Source: Oecophyllibacter saccharovorans (lineage in GTDB: Bacteria; Pseudomonadota; Alphaproteobacteria; Acetobacterales; Acetobacteraceae). From it: DNA of 64,000 nt. The notes under the pieces are model-generated. The model saw only the letters and a list, made by a program, of their open reading frames with translations, was not told where the DNA came from and made no database searches. How positions within the stretch are numbered: position 1 is the first letter of the stretch; the number at the start of each line of letters is the position of its first letter. The stretch is from positions 186,001-250,000 of the forward strand of contig NZ_CP038143.1 in assembly GCF_006542375.1 (NCBI RefSeq), written 5' to 3'. Below are positions 1 to 8,608 of this stretch, in pieces. The position numbers and the translations under genes were made by a program.

Positions 1-1239
1 GTCGATCACCGGCACCGGAAACTGCATGCGTTCCAGAACGACAGGATCGCTGGGATCAGCCAGGGTATCGCCTGTGCCTGTATCTTTCAGACCCACGAAA
101 GCAGCGATATCGCCGGCATAAACCGTTTTGACTTCCTGGCGCTTGTCAGCATGCATCTGGAACATACGCCCGACGCGTTCCTTGATGCCCTTGGTGGTGT
201 TCAGAACGGTGTCGCCCGTGCTGAGCTGGCCGCGATAGACACGCACGAAGGTCAGGGTGCCGTATTTGTCGGAAATGATCTTGAAAGCCAGACCGGCAAA
301 CTTGCCTTCCGGATCCACCGGCACGATCGGCAGGAAGCTCTCATCCACTTCCTCGTCTTCCGGCGGGGCAATGCGGATGCCTTCGACCTCGTCAGGGGCC
401 GGCAGGTAGTCGATCACCGCATCGAGAAGCGGCTGGACACCCTTGTTCTTGAAGGCCGTGCCACACAGCACCGGACGGAACTCACCGGAAATGGTGCCCT
501 TCTTGATGCAGCGCTTCAGCGTCTCTTTGCTGACGTCACCCTTCTCGAAATACTCTTCCATCGCTGCTTCATCAACGGCCAGAGCGGTATCAAGCAGCTC
601 CTGGCGTGCTTCAGCAGCTTTTTCCTTCAGATCGTCAGGGATGTCCTCGTAGTGGAACTTAGCCCCGAGCTCACCGCCTTCCCAGACGATAGCGCGCATT
701 TCGATCAGATCGACAACGCCGATGAAGTTTTCTTCAGCACCGATCGGCAGCTGCAGGGGCAGGGCCACGATGTCCAGCTTTTCCTTCAGCGTTCCGAAAG
801 CATGCCAGAAGTCAGCGCCTGTACGGTCGAGCTTGTTGATGAAGATGATACGCGGAACGTTGTAGCGATCGGCCAGACGCCAGTTCGTTTCCGACTGGGG
901 CTGAACACCGGCCACCCCTTCAATCACGAAGATCGCGCCATCGAGCACACGCAGCGAACGGTTGACCTCGATGTTGAAGTCGATATGGCCCGGCGTGTCG
1001 ATGATGTTGATCCGGTTGCCTTCCCACTCGCATGTCACGGCAGCTGAGGTGATGGTGATGCCGCGTTCACGCTCCTGAGCCATGTAATCTGTCGTGGTAT
1101 TGCCTTCATGCACTTCACCGATCCGGTGGGACATGCCGGTATAGTACAGAATGCGCTCGGTGGTGGTGGTCTTGCCGGCATCAATGTGGGCGGTAATGCC
1201 GATATTGCGGATTTTAGAAAGTTCTGCGTGCTCGGACAC
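1..1239 (-). CDS. fusA: Elongation factor G-type GTPase, N-terminal part (cut by window edge)
   Basis: Translational GTPase acting with GTP on the ribosome. About 413 codons of the N-terminal half are visible; the rest lies left of the window. The start is GTG at 1239, behind a GGAGA ribosome binding site. G1 is AHIDAGKT (about residues 17-24), G3 is DTPGH and G4 is NKLD. The switch I region reads [17 protein letters not shown], whereas the usual bacterial EF-G reads MDWMEQEQERGITI. The following stretch ([19 protein letters not shown]) is also atypical. Upstream is rpmB with its own terminator, not rpsG, so this copy is outside a str operon. It is certainly an EF-G-family factor. Whether it is the main translocase or a paralogue (recycling or EF-G2-like) cannot be settled here. 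Confidence 0.85.
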   Translation of the reverse strand, partial: MSEHAELSKIRNIGITAHIDAGKTTTTERILYYTGMSHRIGEVHEGNTTTDYMAQERERGITITSAAVTCEWEGNRINIIDTPGHIDFNIEVNRSLRVLDGAIFVIEGVAGVQPQSETNWRLADRYNVPRIIFINKLDRTGADFWHAFGTLKEKLDIVALPLQLPIGAEENFIGVVDLIEMRAIVWEGGELGAKFHYEDIPDDLKEKAAEARQELLDTALAVDEAAMEEYFEKGDVSKETLKRCIKKGTISGEFRPVLCGTAFKNKGVQPLLDAVIDYLPAPDEVEGIRIAPPEDEEVDESFLPIVPVDPEGKFAGLAFKIISDKYGTLTFVRVYRGQLSTGDTVLNTTKGIKERVGRMFQMHADKRQEVKTVYAGDIAAFVGLKDTGTGDTLADPSDPVVLERMQFPVPVID

Positions 1240-1396
1240 GTAATATCTCCAAAGGGGCGAAGTGCGGAAAACTCATGGCAGCTGCTGCGCTTAAAGACCT
1301 TAAAGACAAGGTGTTACCTGCAGTGCAACAGCAGAGCCGGAAGGGCTTATCAGTTTTCCGACCGTTTCTTTCAGACTGCCTGAGCCTGAAGGCCTG

Positions 1397-1431
1397 AAAA
1401 TGAAAGAAAGGGGTTCCGGTCTCACCGGAAC
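1397..1431 (-). terminator. Rho-independent terminator after rpmB
   Basis: An 8-bp perfect stem (GTTCCGGT / ACCGGAAC, 1413-1431) with a 3-nt loop is followed on the minus strand by a pyrimidine-rich tract ending in TTTT. It lies just downstream of the rpmB stop and separates it from the fusA-like gene. Confidence 0.7.
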
Positions 1432-1463
1432 ACCCTCCCCTGACCTGCCTGTTCTACAATCTC

Positions 1464-1772
1464 TCAGGCAGCCTGACGAGCTGCAGCCTTGCGTTCCTGC
1501 GCACGCAGGATACGACGCTTAATGATCAGGGCTTCCGGGGTCAGCTTGCGGTTGGGCGTGCCAAGCAGAAAGCTGTCCAGGCCGCCATTATGCTCAATGG
1601 TGCGCAGCCCCTGGGTCGATACACGCATGTGCACGCAAGCGCCCAGAATGTCGGACAGCAAGGTGGCATCCTGGAGATTGGGCAGAAAACGGCGACGGGA
1701 CTTGTTGTTGGCGTGGCTGACGTTGTTGCCCGTCAACACCCCTTTGCCCGTGACTTGGCAACGGCGAGACAT
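1464..1772 (-). CDS. rpmB: 50S ribosomal protein L28
   Basis: Large-subunit ribosomal protein of 102 aa, the length usual for alphaproteobacterial L28. It begins [20 protein letters not shown], which is the conserved L28 start, followed by the basic [11 protein letters not shown] segment and a lysine/arginine-rich C-terminus. The start is an ATG at 1772 with AGGAAGA a few bases upstream. It appears monocistronic, with a hairpin terminator behind it. Confidence 0.96.
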   Translation of the reverse strand: MSRRCQVTGKGVLTGNNVSHANNKSRRRFLPNLQDATLLSDILGACVHMRVSTQGLRTIEHNGGLDSFLLGTPNRKLTPEALIIKRRILRAQERKAAARQAA

Positions 1773-1881
1773 AGATCTTCCTCGGTGTTATGAGACGCGC
1801 GGCCTGTTCCGCCCTGCGCGTTACGTAAATAAGGCGGCCTTATCCCGCAGCTTGCACCTTTCGTCAAGCCCCGACGGTATT

Positions 1882-3897
1882 TTACCCTTCACCCGCCTGC
1901 TGAGCTGCCCACATCTCGGCATACACCCCTCCGCGTGCCAGCAGAGCCGCATGATCTCCCTCCTCGACAATGCGCCCCTGATCAAGGACAAGAATGCGGT
2001 GAGCGTCCTGCACGGTCGACAGGCGATGAGCAACCACCAGGGTCGTGCGCTGGCGCGACAGAGCCGCTAGTTCTTTCTGGATAGCCGCTTCCGTTCGCGT
2101 ATCCAGCGCACTGCTGGCCTCGTCCAGCACCAGGAGAGAGGGATTGCGCAGGATGACCCGCGCGATGGCCACGCGCTGCCTCTCGCCACCCGACAGCTTC
2201 AGGCCGCGTTCTCCGACCATCGTCTCAAAACCCTGCGGGAGGCTGTCGATGAATGCGCCGATCTGCGCCCGATATGCCGCTTCCCGCACCTCTTCAGGCG
2301 TGGCACCGATACGCCCGTAAGCGATGTTGTCCCCGATTGAGGCATTGAACAGGGCACAGTCCTGCGGCACCACACCGATCAGGCGGCGCAGATCTTCCAG
2401 AGCGATATGAGGCAGGTCATAACCAGCCACGCTGACCCGCCCTTCCTGCGGGTCATAGGCACGTGTCAGCAGGCGCGCCAGTGTGGACTTGCCGGAACCC
2501 GTCCGTCCCACCACTGCAAGCGTCTCGCCGGGCGCGATGGTGAAACTGATGTCATGCAGGATGGGGCGCCCCGCCTCATAGCCGAAGGTCACATGCGAAA
2601 ACACCACGCCCACGCCTCTGGTTTCAGGATTTGTCGCTTCCTTCGGCGGCTGCCCCAGGGAGGCCGGCAGATGGGCCGGTTCAGCCGGGCTGAGGATTTC
2701 AGGCTGGAGCGCCAGCAGTTCGAGATAATTCTCGATATCAACACGTGCATTGCGCCAGCCGGCCCCGACATAATTCAGCATTCCCACTGAGGCATAGATG
2801 CTGCGCAGGTAGGTGCCGATGAGCACGAACTGAGCCACGCCGATTCGTCCAGCCAGAATGTCCCACGCTGCCAGACCCAGCAGGGCAGTGGTGCTCAGGG
2901 CGATAAGCACATTGCGGCAGAGCTGCGAACCACTGACGAGGTATTGCAGCCTGATTTCAGCTTTCAGCAAGGCCTGCCGGCGTTTCTCATGCCCCTGCAG
3001 TTCATGGGAAGCATTGTCGAAGGCACGGACCGTTTCGGCATTAAGCAGACTGTCGACCAGATGATGGTGCACCTCGCCGCTCAGCCGGTTGCGCTCCCGG
3101 CGCGCATCCATCCGCCAGCGCGTGAAGAAATAGGAAACCCCGCCATACAGGGCGACAGTCAGCAAAAGCACCAGCAGGTAAAAGCCACTGAAAACCTTGA
3201 GGATGATCCCGAATGTCAGGACCAGCGTCAGAAGGTTGGGCAGTACGCTTGAGAGGGCCAGATCCAGGATAGTACCGACAGCTTCCGCCCCGCGATCCAG
3301 CACTCGGGTCAGCGCGCCGGTCTGGCGCCCCAGATGAAAACGCGCGCCCAGCCGGTGAATCTGCGCCAGCCCCAGCAGAGCCACACGTTTCTTGAACTGA
3401 GCCTTGACGGGACTGACCAGGATTTCACGTACGGGGCCGGTAATACCGCTGATCAGCCTGATCACGGCATATTGCGCCATCAGCGCCGTCAATGCGCCTA
3501 CCAGAACCGGGGTGCCCGCAGCAGGCGCCAGCACAGCCACAAGACGGCTGAACAGCCAGGGCGTAGCCACGGAAGTACCGCTTTCCATGAAAAGAAGCCC
3601 GATGGCACAGCCCAGACGCAGTCCGACAGGCCAGAACGGAACCGGACGCAGGCGTTGCCAGAACGTTCGCAAGGGCAGCATTGGACCGGCCTCATAAGTG
3701 GCAGGATCAAGAAAGGCCGTCGTGCAGAACCGTTGACTGGCCTGGGCTTCCGTCTGCCCAGCAGCCCCTGAAGCTGTCTGATCAGTCCCCTCATCCGATG
3801 CTTGGGAGGTGCAAAGCGCCGCTGAGGCGGGCGCCGACTGGGAACTAGATGACCGGGAACTGGAAGAAGAAGATTGCGGAGAAACTGAAGGCGCCAT
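1882..3897 (-). CDS. Atm1-type ABC exporter (fused permease and ATPase)
   Basis: Half-size ABC exporter of the inner membrane, 671 aa from ATG at 3897. A longer frame reaches 3972, but its extra residues look non-coding. Residues 1 to about 80 form a serine/alanine/glutamine-rich tail with no clear fold. The six-helix membrane domain follows (about 85-400). Atm1-like motifs are FHLGRQTGALTR and ETVRAFDN. The ATPase domain has Walker A VGRTGSGKST (about 462), the signature LSGGERQR (about 569), Walker B LLVLDEAS (about 590) and an H-loop in VVAHRLS (about 620). Atm1 relatives export glutathione- or sulfur-linked compounds and metal conjugates; the substrate here is inferred from family only. 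The gene is divergent from a Nudix gene. Confidence 0.88.
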   Translation of the reverse strand: MAPSVSPQSSSSSSRSSSSQSAPASAALCTSQASDEGTDQTASGAAGQTEAQASQRFCTTAFLDPATYEAGPMLPLRTFWQRLRPVPFWPVGLRLGCAIGLLFMESGTSVATPWLFSRLVAVLAPAAGTPVLVGALTALMAQYAVIRLISGITGPVREILVSPVKAQFKKRVALLGLAQIHRLGARFHLGRQTGALTRVLDRGAEAVGTILDLALSSVLPNLLTLVLTFGIILKVFSGFYLLVLLLTVALYGGVSYFFTRWRMDARRERNRLSGEVHHHLVDSLLNAETVRAFDNASHELQGHEKRRQALLKAEIRLQYLVSGSQLCRNVLIALSTTALLGLAAWDILAGRIGVAQFVLIGTYLRSIYASVGMLNYVGAGWRNARVDIENYLELLALQPEILSPAEPAHLPASLGQPPKEATNPETRGVGVVFSHVTFGYEAGRPILHDISFTIAPGETLAVVGRTGSGKSTLARLLTRAYDPQEGRVSVAGYDLPHIALEDLRRLIGVVPQDCALFNASIGDNIAYGRIGATPEEVREAAYRAQIGAFIDSLPQGFETMVGERGLKLSGGERQRVAIARVILRNPSLLVLDEASSALDTRTEAAIQKELAALSRQRTTLVVAHRLSTVQDAHRILVLDQGRIVEEGDHAALLARGGVYAEMWAAQQAGEG

Positions 3898-4153
3898 GGT
3901 GGGACTATGAATGGTGGGCGACCAGCTTTGCAATTCTTTCCCTGCATGCCAAAAGAATCCGGTGACTTCCAAACCCCACCGACATTCTCCTCATGCGACA
4001 CCTTCCCTTAAAGCGCCGCTTTCCGCCCCAGGCACGTGTCAGCCTTTTCTTCGCCATATCGCGCGTTGTCACAATATAATCTTGCCTGAAAACAGCCCCC
4101 TGAGCCGCTGGGTGCCTTTTCGCATGCCAGGCGAGAAAGACGGTCGACCAGTC

Positions 4154-4993
4154 ATGAACTCTATTGGCTGGCTGTCGCGTCAATGGGCTGAAAACCTGCG
4201 CCTGCACCCGCTCCTGAAAGGCCTGTTCATCTTCACCCCTGGCCTTTCCGCTTTTTCCGATACGCCCTTTTCAACCGTTGATCTGGCAGCTGACATTTCG
4301 CTGGAGGCGCTCAGCCTTTCCCTGGCCCGCGCAGACCTCTACAGGCCTTTTAATGAAGCATTCGACGTCCACAGGCCGGGCGCGGCATTTGCCATCCGCG
4401 ACTTCGCTGCTCAACCGCCTTCTCTGGGCCGCATAGACCGCGGCCTGATTCCCCTGCTGGGGACGGAAGCCTGTGGGGTGCATCTCAATGGTTTGGTGCG
4501 CAAATCTGAGGGGCTTTTTCTCTGGGTAGGTCGGCGGAGCGCTGACAAGCGCCTTGATCCCGGCAAGCTTGATCATCTGGTAGCCGGCGGCATGAGCGCA
4601 GGGCTGACGCCCTGGCAGACACTTATGAAGGAAGGGGCAGAGGAAGCCGGGCTCCCACTGGCGCTTCTGGAAAACGCTGAATACGCCAGCCAGATCTGCT
4701 ATACTATGGAACGGCCTGAAGGCCTGCGCCGGGATCGGCTGTTCTGTTTCGACCTCTTTCTGCCTGAGGCGTTTCAGCCCCAGCCGATAGACGGAGAAGT
4801 GGAAAGCTTTCACCTCCTGCCGATCGAAGAGGTTTTTACCCTGGTTCGCGATACGGAAGCCTTCAAGTTCAACGTCTCTCTCGTCCTGATTGATCTTTTT
4901 CTTCGGTTAGAATTGTTCTCTCAAGACGATGCCACCACTCTTGCAGCAGCTCTTTATCCTGAGCCTGCCTCCCTTTCCCCGGAACAGCCATGA
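4154..4993 (+). CDS. Nudix hydrolase with DUF4743-type N-terminal domain
   Basis: A 279-aa protein with a Nudix box at about residues 145-168: GG(M)SAGL, then KEGAEEAGLP, matching the REUXEEXG core. The N-terminal half resembles the DUF4743 domain found beside Nudix domains in proteins related to thiamine pyrophosphokinase fusions. It should hydrolyse a nucleoside-diphosphate-linked or related phosphoanhydride substrate, but the exact substrate cannot be told. The chosen ATG at 4154 begins MNSIGWLSRQW. The frame is open back to 3911, and an ATG at 4124 is an alternative. Ribosome binding sites are weak at both. Confidence 0.8.
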   Translation: MNSIGWLSRQWAENLRLHPLLKGLFIFTPGLSAFSDTPFSTVDLAADISLEALSLSLARADLYRPFNEAFDVHRPGAAFAIRDFAAQPPSLGRIDRGLIPLLGTEACGVHLNGLVRKSEGLFLWVGRRSADKRLDPGKLDHLVAGGMSAGLTPWQTLMKEGAEEAGLPLALLENAEYASQICYTMERPEGLRRDRLFCFDLFLPEAFQPQPIDGEVESFHLLPIEEVFTLVRDTEAFKFNVSLVLIDLFLRLELFSQDDATTLAAALYPEPASLSPEQP

Positions 4994-5119
4994 GACAGCT
5001 TCACGCAGGGCAACACGTCTTTCTTCTCGCCGCCCTGTGACTTTTCCTGTCGTTTCTGGCAGACCCGCTCAAGAGGTTGCTACTTCACTTCCGCCTCTTT
5101 ACTCCAGGATGTACTCCCA

Positions 5120-6337
5120 ATGACTGATACACCCGCCGCGCGGCCTCGGAACGAATACCGACGTTCCGGCAGATTCCACGATAAAAGCGACAACAAGCTC
5201 GAGACCCTCAACCGGCGTGCAACCTATGCACTCCAGCGGCGGGCACGCACCTACCTGGCCCTCACCTTCATCGGACTCGGCCTTTATTCACTGTGGAATC
5301 TCATTCCGGCCCTGCTCTGGGGCACCGTCTTCGCCATCTGCCTGTGGCCCATCTATGAACGCATGGAAAAACGTTGCGGCCATTCCATGTGGCTTCCGGC
5401 GGCCTTCACCACCCTGCTGGCCCTGGTTTTCCTGATTCCGATCTTCTTTGTCGGCTATCGCCTGACTGACGAGCTGCACAATGCCAGCCGCTGGCTGGAG
5501 AGCATCCGGCAGTCCGGCATTCCGATGCCGCAATGGATCGACCGTTTGCCCTTTCGCGCAGCGGCCATCCATCACTGGTGGGAAAACACCCTGGCTCAGC
5601 CGCAATATCTCAACCACCTCTTTTCCACCCTCGATATCAGCCATCTCTTCTCCACCCTTGATATCGGCCACAGCATGCGCGTGACCCGGCAGGTCGGGTC
5701 TGAAGTCCTGCACCGGGGGCTGCTGTTCGCTTTCTCACTGCTGACCCTCTTCTTCCTGCTCAAGGATGGTCAAGGCATCACGGCCCGTTGCCTGCGCGGC
5801 TCCAACCGCCTCTTCGGCCCGCAGGGCAAACGACTGGCTCGCCAGATCATATTCTCCATTCACGGCACACTTTCGGGGCTCGTGCTGGTCGGGTTGGGTG
5901 AAGGCGCCATCATGGGCGTGGCCTATATGTTTGCCGGCGCGTCCCAACCCCTGATTTTCGCACTGGGCACAGCTGTCTGCGCCATGGTGCCCTTTCTCGG
6001 CTGGGTGGCGGTCACGTCGGTCAGCCTGCTCATTCTCGTCAAAGGCAACATGGTTGGTGCCCTCGTTGTCTGGCTGCTGGGTGCCGTGCTGCTGTTCGTG
6101 GCTGACCATTTCGTGCGTCCTGTCCTGATCGGCGGCACGACGAAAGTACCCTTCATGTGGGTGCTGCTGGGGATCCTGGGCGGCGCTGAAACCTGGGGCC
6201 TGCTCGGCCTTTTCCTTGGCCCGGCCATCATGGCGGTGCTGCATCTGCTGTGGATCCACTGGACGGACAGCTACGCACAACGCAAAGCGCTTGAAGCCAG
6301 TGAGGAAACACCGGAACTTCAAGCAAAGAAAAGCTGA
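5120..6337 (+). CDS. AI-2E / PerM-family membrane transporter
   Basis: Multi-pass inner-membrane protein of 405 aa, with about eight hydrophobic segments and a soluble stretch between residues about 110 and 190, as in the AI-2E transporter (PerM/YdiK) family. The basic N-terminus (RRSGRFHDKSDNK) should be cytoplasmic. The late motif VRPVLIGGTTKVPFMWVLLG is typical of the family's C-terminal half. Members include autoinducer-2 exporters and Na+/H+ antiporters, so the substrate is not predictable. AGGA precedes the ATG by 10 nt. The stretch from 4994 to 5119 holds no gene. Confidence 0.88.
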   Translation: MTDTPAARPRNEYRRSGRFHDKSDNKLETLNRRATYALQRRARTYLALTFIGLGLYSLWNLIPALLWGTVFAICLWPIYERMEKRCGHSMWLPAAFTTLLALVFLIPIFFVGYRLTDELHNASRWLESIRQSGIPMPQWIDRLPFRAAAIHHWWENTLAQPQYLNHLFSTLDISHLFSTLDIGHSMRVTRQVGSEVLHRGLLFAFSLLTLFFLLKDGQGITARCLRGSNRLFGPQGKRLARQIIFSIHGTLSGLVLVGLGEGAIMGVAYMFAGASQPLIFALGTAVCAMVPFLGWVAVTSVSLLILVKGNMVGALVVWLLGAVLLFVADHFVRPVLIGGTTKVPFMWVLLGILGGAETWGLLGLFLGPAIMAVLHLLWIHWTDSYAQRKALEASEETPELQAKKS

Positions 6338-6358
6338 TTTTTAGGTAAACCGCAGGAC

Positions 6359-6435
6359 TGGTCGGGCAGGCGGGATTCGAACCCACGACCTCCAGTCCCC
6401 CAGACTGATGCGCTACCAGGCTGCGCTACTGCCCG
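6359..6435 (-). tRNA. tRNA-Pro (anticodon GGG)
   Basis: 77 nt including a genomically encoded CCA (6359-6361) and discriminator A. The acceptor stem is CGGGCAG / CTGCCCG, the T-arm contains GGTTCGAATCC, and the anticodon stem TCAGT / ACTGG encloses loop CTGGGGG, giving anticodon GGG. The D-arm AGCGCAGCCTGGTAGCGC matches proline tRNAs. Confidence 0.96.
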
Positions 6436-6447
6436 TCGTCCTGCGGT

Positions 6448-6465
6448 GCCTGCTGTTTAGCAGGC
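6448..6465. repeat. Short perfect inverted repeat upstream of tRNA-Pro
   Basis: GCCTGCT and AGCAGGC flank GTTT: a perfect 7-bp stem with a 4-nt loop. It lies between the MerR-coiled-coil gene and tRNA-Pro, and overlaps the probable -10 of the tRNA promoter. No T-tract follows on either strand, so a classical terminator is unlikely. Confidence 0.5.
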
Positions 6466-6483
6466 TCTCCTTCTCGTTGGCAA
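6454..6483 (-). promoter_or_regulatory. Candidate sigma70-type promoter for tRNA-Pro
   Basis: On the minus strand TTGCCA (6478-6483) and TAAACA (6454-6459) are separated by 18 nt. Transcription would start about 12 nt before the mature tRNA 5' end. The -10 matches consensus at three of six positions. Read by eye only. Confidence 0.35.
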
Positions 6484-6573
6484 CAGATTTTTCCGTCAGG
6501 GGCGTTTATTCAGCTCCTTTCGCATTTCGATCTGAGCAGGTTTCAACGCCGCTCAAAATCCTGTCAGCCCGCT

Positions 6574-8325
6574 TCAGTCCAGAAACAGGCTTCGCAGCTC
6601 CTTCAGCTCCACAAGCAACGCAGCCACTCCCTCGCGCAGGCGGGCATTGGCATCGGTCATCTGCTCACCATGCGCCTGATGGTGCTGTGCTCTTTCAAGG
6701 GCCTGTCGAAGACTCTCCAGCTCCGCACGGCAACCGGCCAGTTCGGCTGCCTGATCCTCACACGTGCTCATTGCCCGCTCAGCCGTTTCCTCCAGAATCT
6801 TGTGGCGTTCACGCGCCAGTTCAAGTTCGGCTTTCAGCTGGGTGGCCTGACCCTTCTCATGCGCAAGATCAGCTTGCACTTCCGTCACGAACTGCTCGTG
6901 CTGCTGCCGGCTCTCTTCAAGCTGCTGCTTCAACAGCGCTGCCTCAGCCTCAAGCCGATCGCCGCGCGCCTGCCACTCAGCCCGACGCGTTTCAGCTTCC
7001 TGACCGACCTGCTGATTGCGTTGGATCAGGGCTTGCAGCTCTTTCTCCAGATCGAGAGCACGCTGGGCGGAATTTTCCTTTTCCATCGTCAGACGCGTCA
7101 GCTGCTCTTCAGTATGAGAGAGTTGCTGCTCCAGCAGATCAATCTCCGCTTTCAACCCTTTCTCTGTTTCAGCACGTGTGGTCTCGGCGGCCTGCTGTTG
7201 CTGCAGCTGCATCTCCAAGGCTTCCGCCCGGCGTGCGCCTTCCTCTTCAGCCGTCTTGCGGGCCAGGCTTTCAGCTTGCAGGCGTTCCTGCAGCTGCGCA
7301 GCCTCAACAGAGGCATTCTCACTTTTCCTGAGGCTTTCAGCCAGAATATCCTTCTGTTCCTCAAGCTGCTGCTTTTCCCGGCGCAGCGCTTCCAGCTGTT
7401 CTTCCTTCTCCAGGAGCAGCCGTTCTCTTTCCTGCAGACTGGCTGTCAGAGCAGCCATTTCCTCCCGGCTTTCCGCATGACGGCTGGCCAGTTGTTCCTG
7501 CAGGCGCCGACGCGATTCTTCCAGCACCTTCAAGCGTTCCGGTAGGCTTTCCAGCTCCTGAAGACGCGTCTTGTGCTGCGCCAGTTCAGTGCGCAGACGT
7601 TCACTCGCCTCCTTGGCCGCTGTCAGGATCCTATCCTGCGCCGCTGTGGACTGCTCCTGACGCAGGCGCGCCTGGGCCAGGTCTTCTTCCAGGCGCATGA
7701 TATGGGCCTGCAGCGCCTCCTGCTGATCTTCAGCAGCATTTTCCACAGACGTATTGGTGTGGGGTGGCGCATCAGCTTCCGCTTCTTTTCGGCTCTTCAA
7801 TGCTTCCACCTCTCCCTGCAGGCGGGCATTCTCTTCACCCACCAGCTGCAACGCTCCTGAGAGTTCTGTCTGCAGGCGCTGGAGCTGGGCTTCCGCCAGG
7901 TGCCGTCCCTTCTGCGCTTCTTCCACCTGTTGGCGCAGCGCAAACTGCGCGTCATTGGCAATCTCTTCCAGTGCCTGAGAAGTTGCTTTTTCTGGTTGAC
8001 CAAGCTGTGCGGAAGGAGTGGAACCTTCCGGCTCCAGCTCTGAAAGAGGAGGTTTCACCTGTGTCTGATGTTGGGGAGGAACCAGACCTTCCTTACGCAA
8101 AAGGCGCATGATTTCATGGCGCTTGTGTCCGCCTTCATAAAGAAGGCCTGCAATGCGCTGCATTTTTTCCAGATCAGCGGCGGTATAATATCTTGTACCA
8201 TTTCTGAAAATCGGCGCCTGGAACACCGGATAAAGGTTTTCCCACGAACGCAGCCTGTAGCCCGGCTGACCGACAATCTCAGCCACCTGCTCCAGCGTCA
8301 GTTCGTTTCTGCCCGCCTCACTCAT
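6574..8325 (-). CDS. MerR-family DNA-binding protein with very long coiled coil
   Basis: 583 aa from ATG at 8325, chosen because GGGAGAA lies 9 nt upstream; an earlier ATG at 8346 is possible. Residues about 1-75 form a winged-helix MerR domain: LTLEQVAEIVG, LRSWENLYPVF, RYYTAADLEKMQRI, then LLYEGGHKRHEIMRLLRKEG. This is the alphaproteobacterial MerR subtype normally found after ihfA. From about residue 100 to the end the sequence is almost pure E/Q/R/A/L heptad coiled coil with no other fold. Ordinary MerR proteins carry a short dimerisation helix and a ligand domain, so this shape is unusual. No cysteine cluster for metal sensing is visible. The role is unknown; DNA organisation or scaffolding is conceivable. 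Confidence 0.82.
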   Translation of the reverse strand: MSEAGRNELTLEQVAEIVGQPGYRLRSWENLYPVFQAPIFRNGTRYYTAADLEKMQRIAGLLYEGGHKRHEIMRLLRKEGLVPPQHQTQVKPPLSELEPEGSTPSAQLGQPEKATSQALEEIANDAQFALRQQVEEAQKGRHLAEAQLQRLQTELSGALQLVGEENARLQGEVEALKSRKEAEADAPPHTNTSVENAAEDQQEALQAHIMRLEEDLAQARLRQEQSTAAQDRILTAAKEASERLRTELAQHKTRLQELESLPERLKVLEESRRRLQEQLASRHAESREEMAALTASLQERERLLLEKEEQLEALRREKQQLEEQKDILAESLRKSENASVEAAQLQERLQAESLARKTAEEEGARRAEALEMQLQQQQAAETTRAETEKGLKAEIDLLEQQLSHTEEQLTRLTMEKENSAQRALDLEKELQALIQRNQQVGQEAETRRAEWQARGDRLEAEAALLKQQLEESRQQHEQFVTEVQADLAHEKGQATQLKAELELARERHKILEETAERAMSTCEDQAAELAGCRAELESLRQALERAQHHQAHGEQMTDANARLREGVAALLVELKELRSLFLD

Positions 8326-8608
8326 GAATGCCTGTTCTCCCGTCACTCAAAACAAAAAGAGCGGCGCATCGAAACAGGCAGAAGACCAAAGCGGCCATTG
8401 CTCTGAATGTTTCGCCTCACCCGCACAATTTTCCAGCAATCTTCTACCGACAGTTCGCTAACAGCTTTTCAGCGATCTTTTGGAAAAATCTGCTCGCCGA
8501 CTTTCACCGGTTTCACACTTCAAGGTTTCAGAGGAAATTAAGGCAAAATGGTGAAGTTCAATCGGAAAAATTCCCTAAAACTCATGCCTGGTCCCTCTTT
8601 TTCAGGAA

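Noticed and set aside
151-1047. 298-codon plus-strand frame over the EF-G gene
   Set aside because: The minus strand encodes clear EF-G motifs through the whole stretch.
7178-7860. Repetitive plus-strand frames opposite the MerR coiled coil
   Set aside because: They arise from the repetitive GAG/CAG codons of the coiled coil on the other strand.
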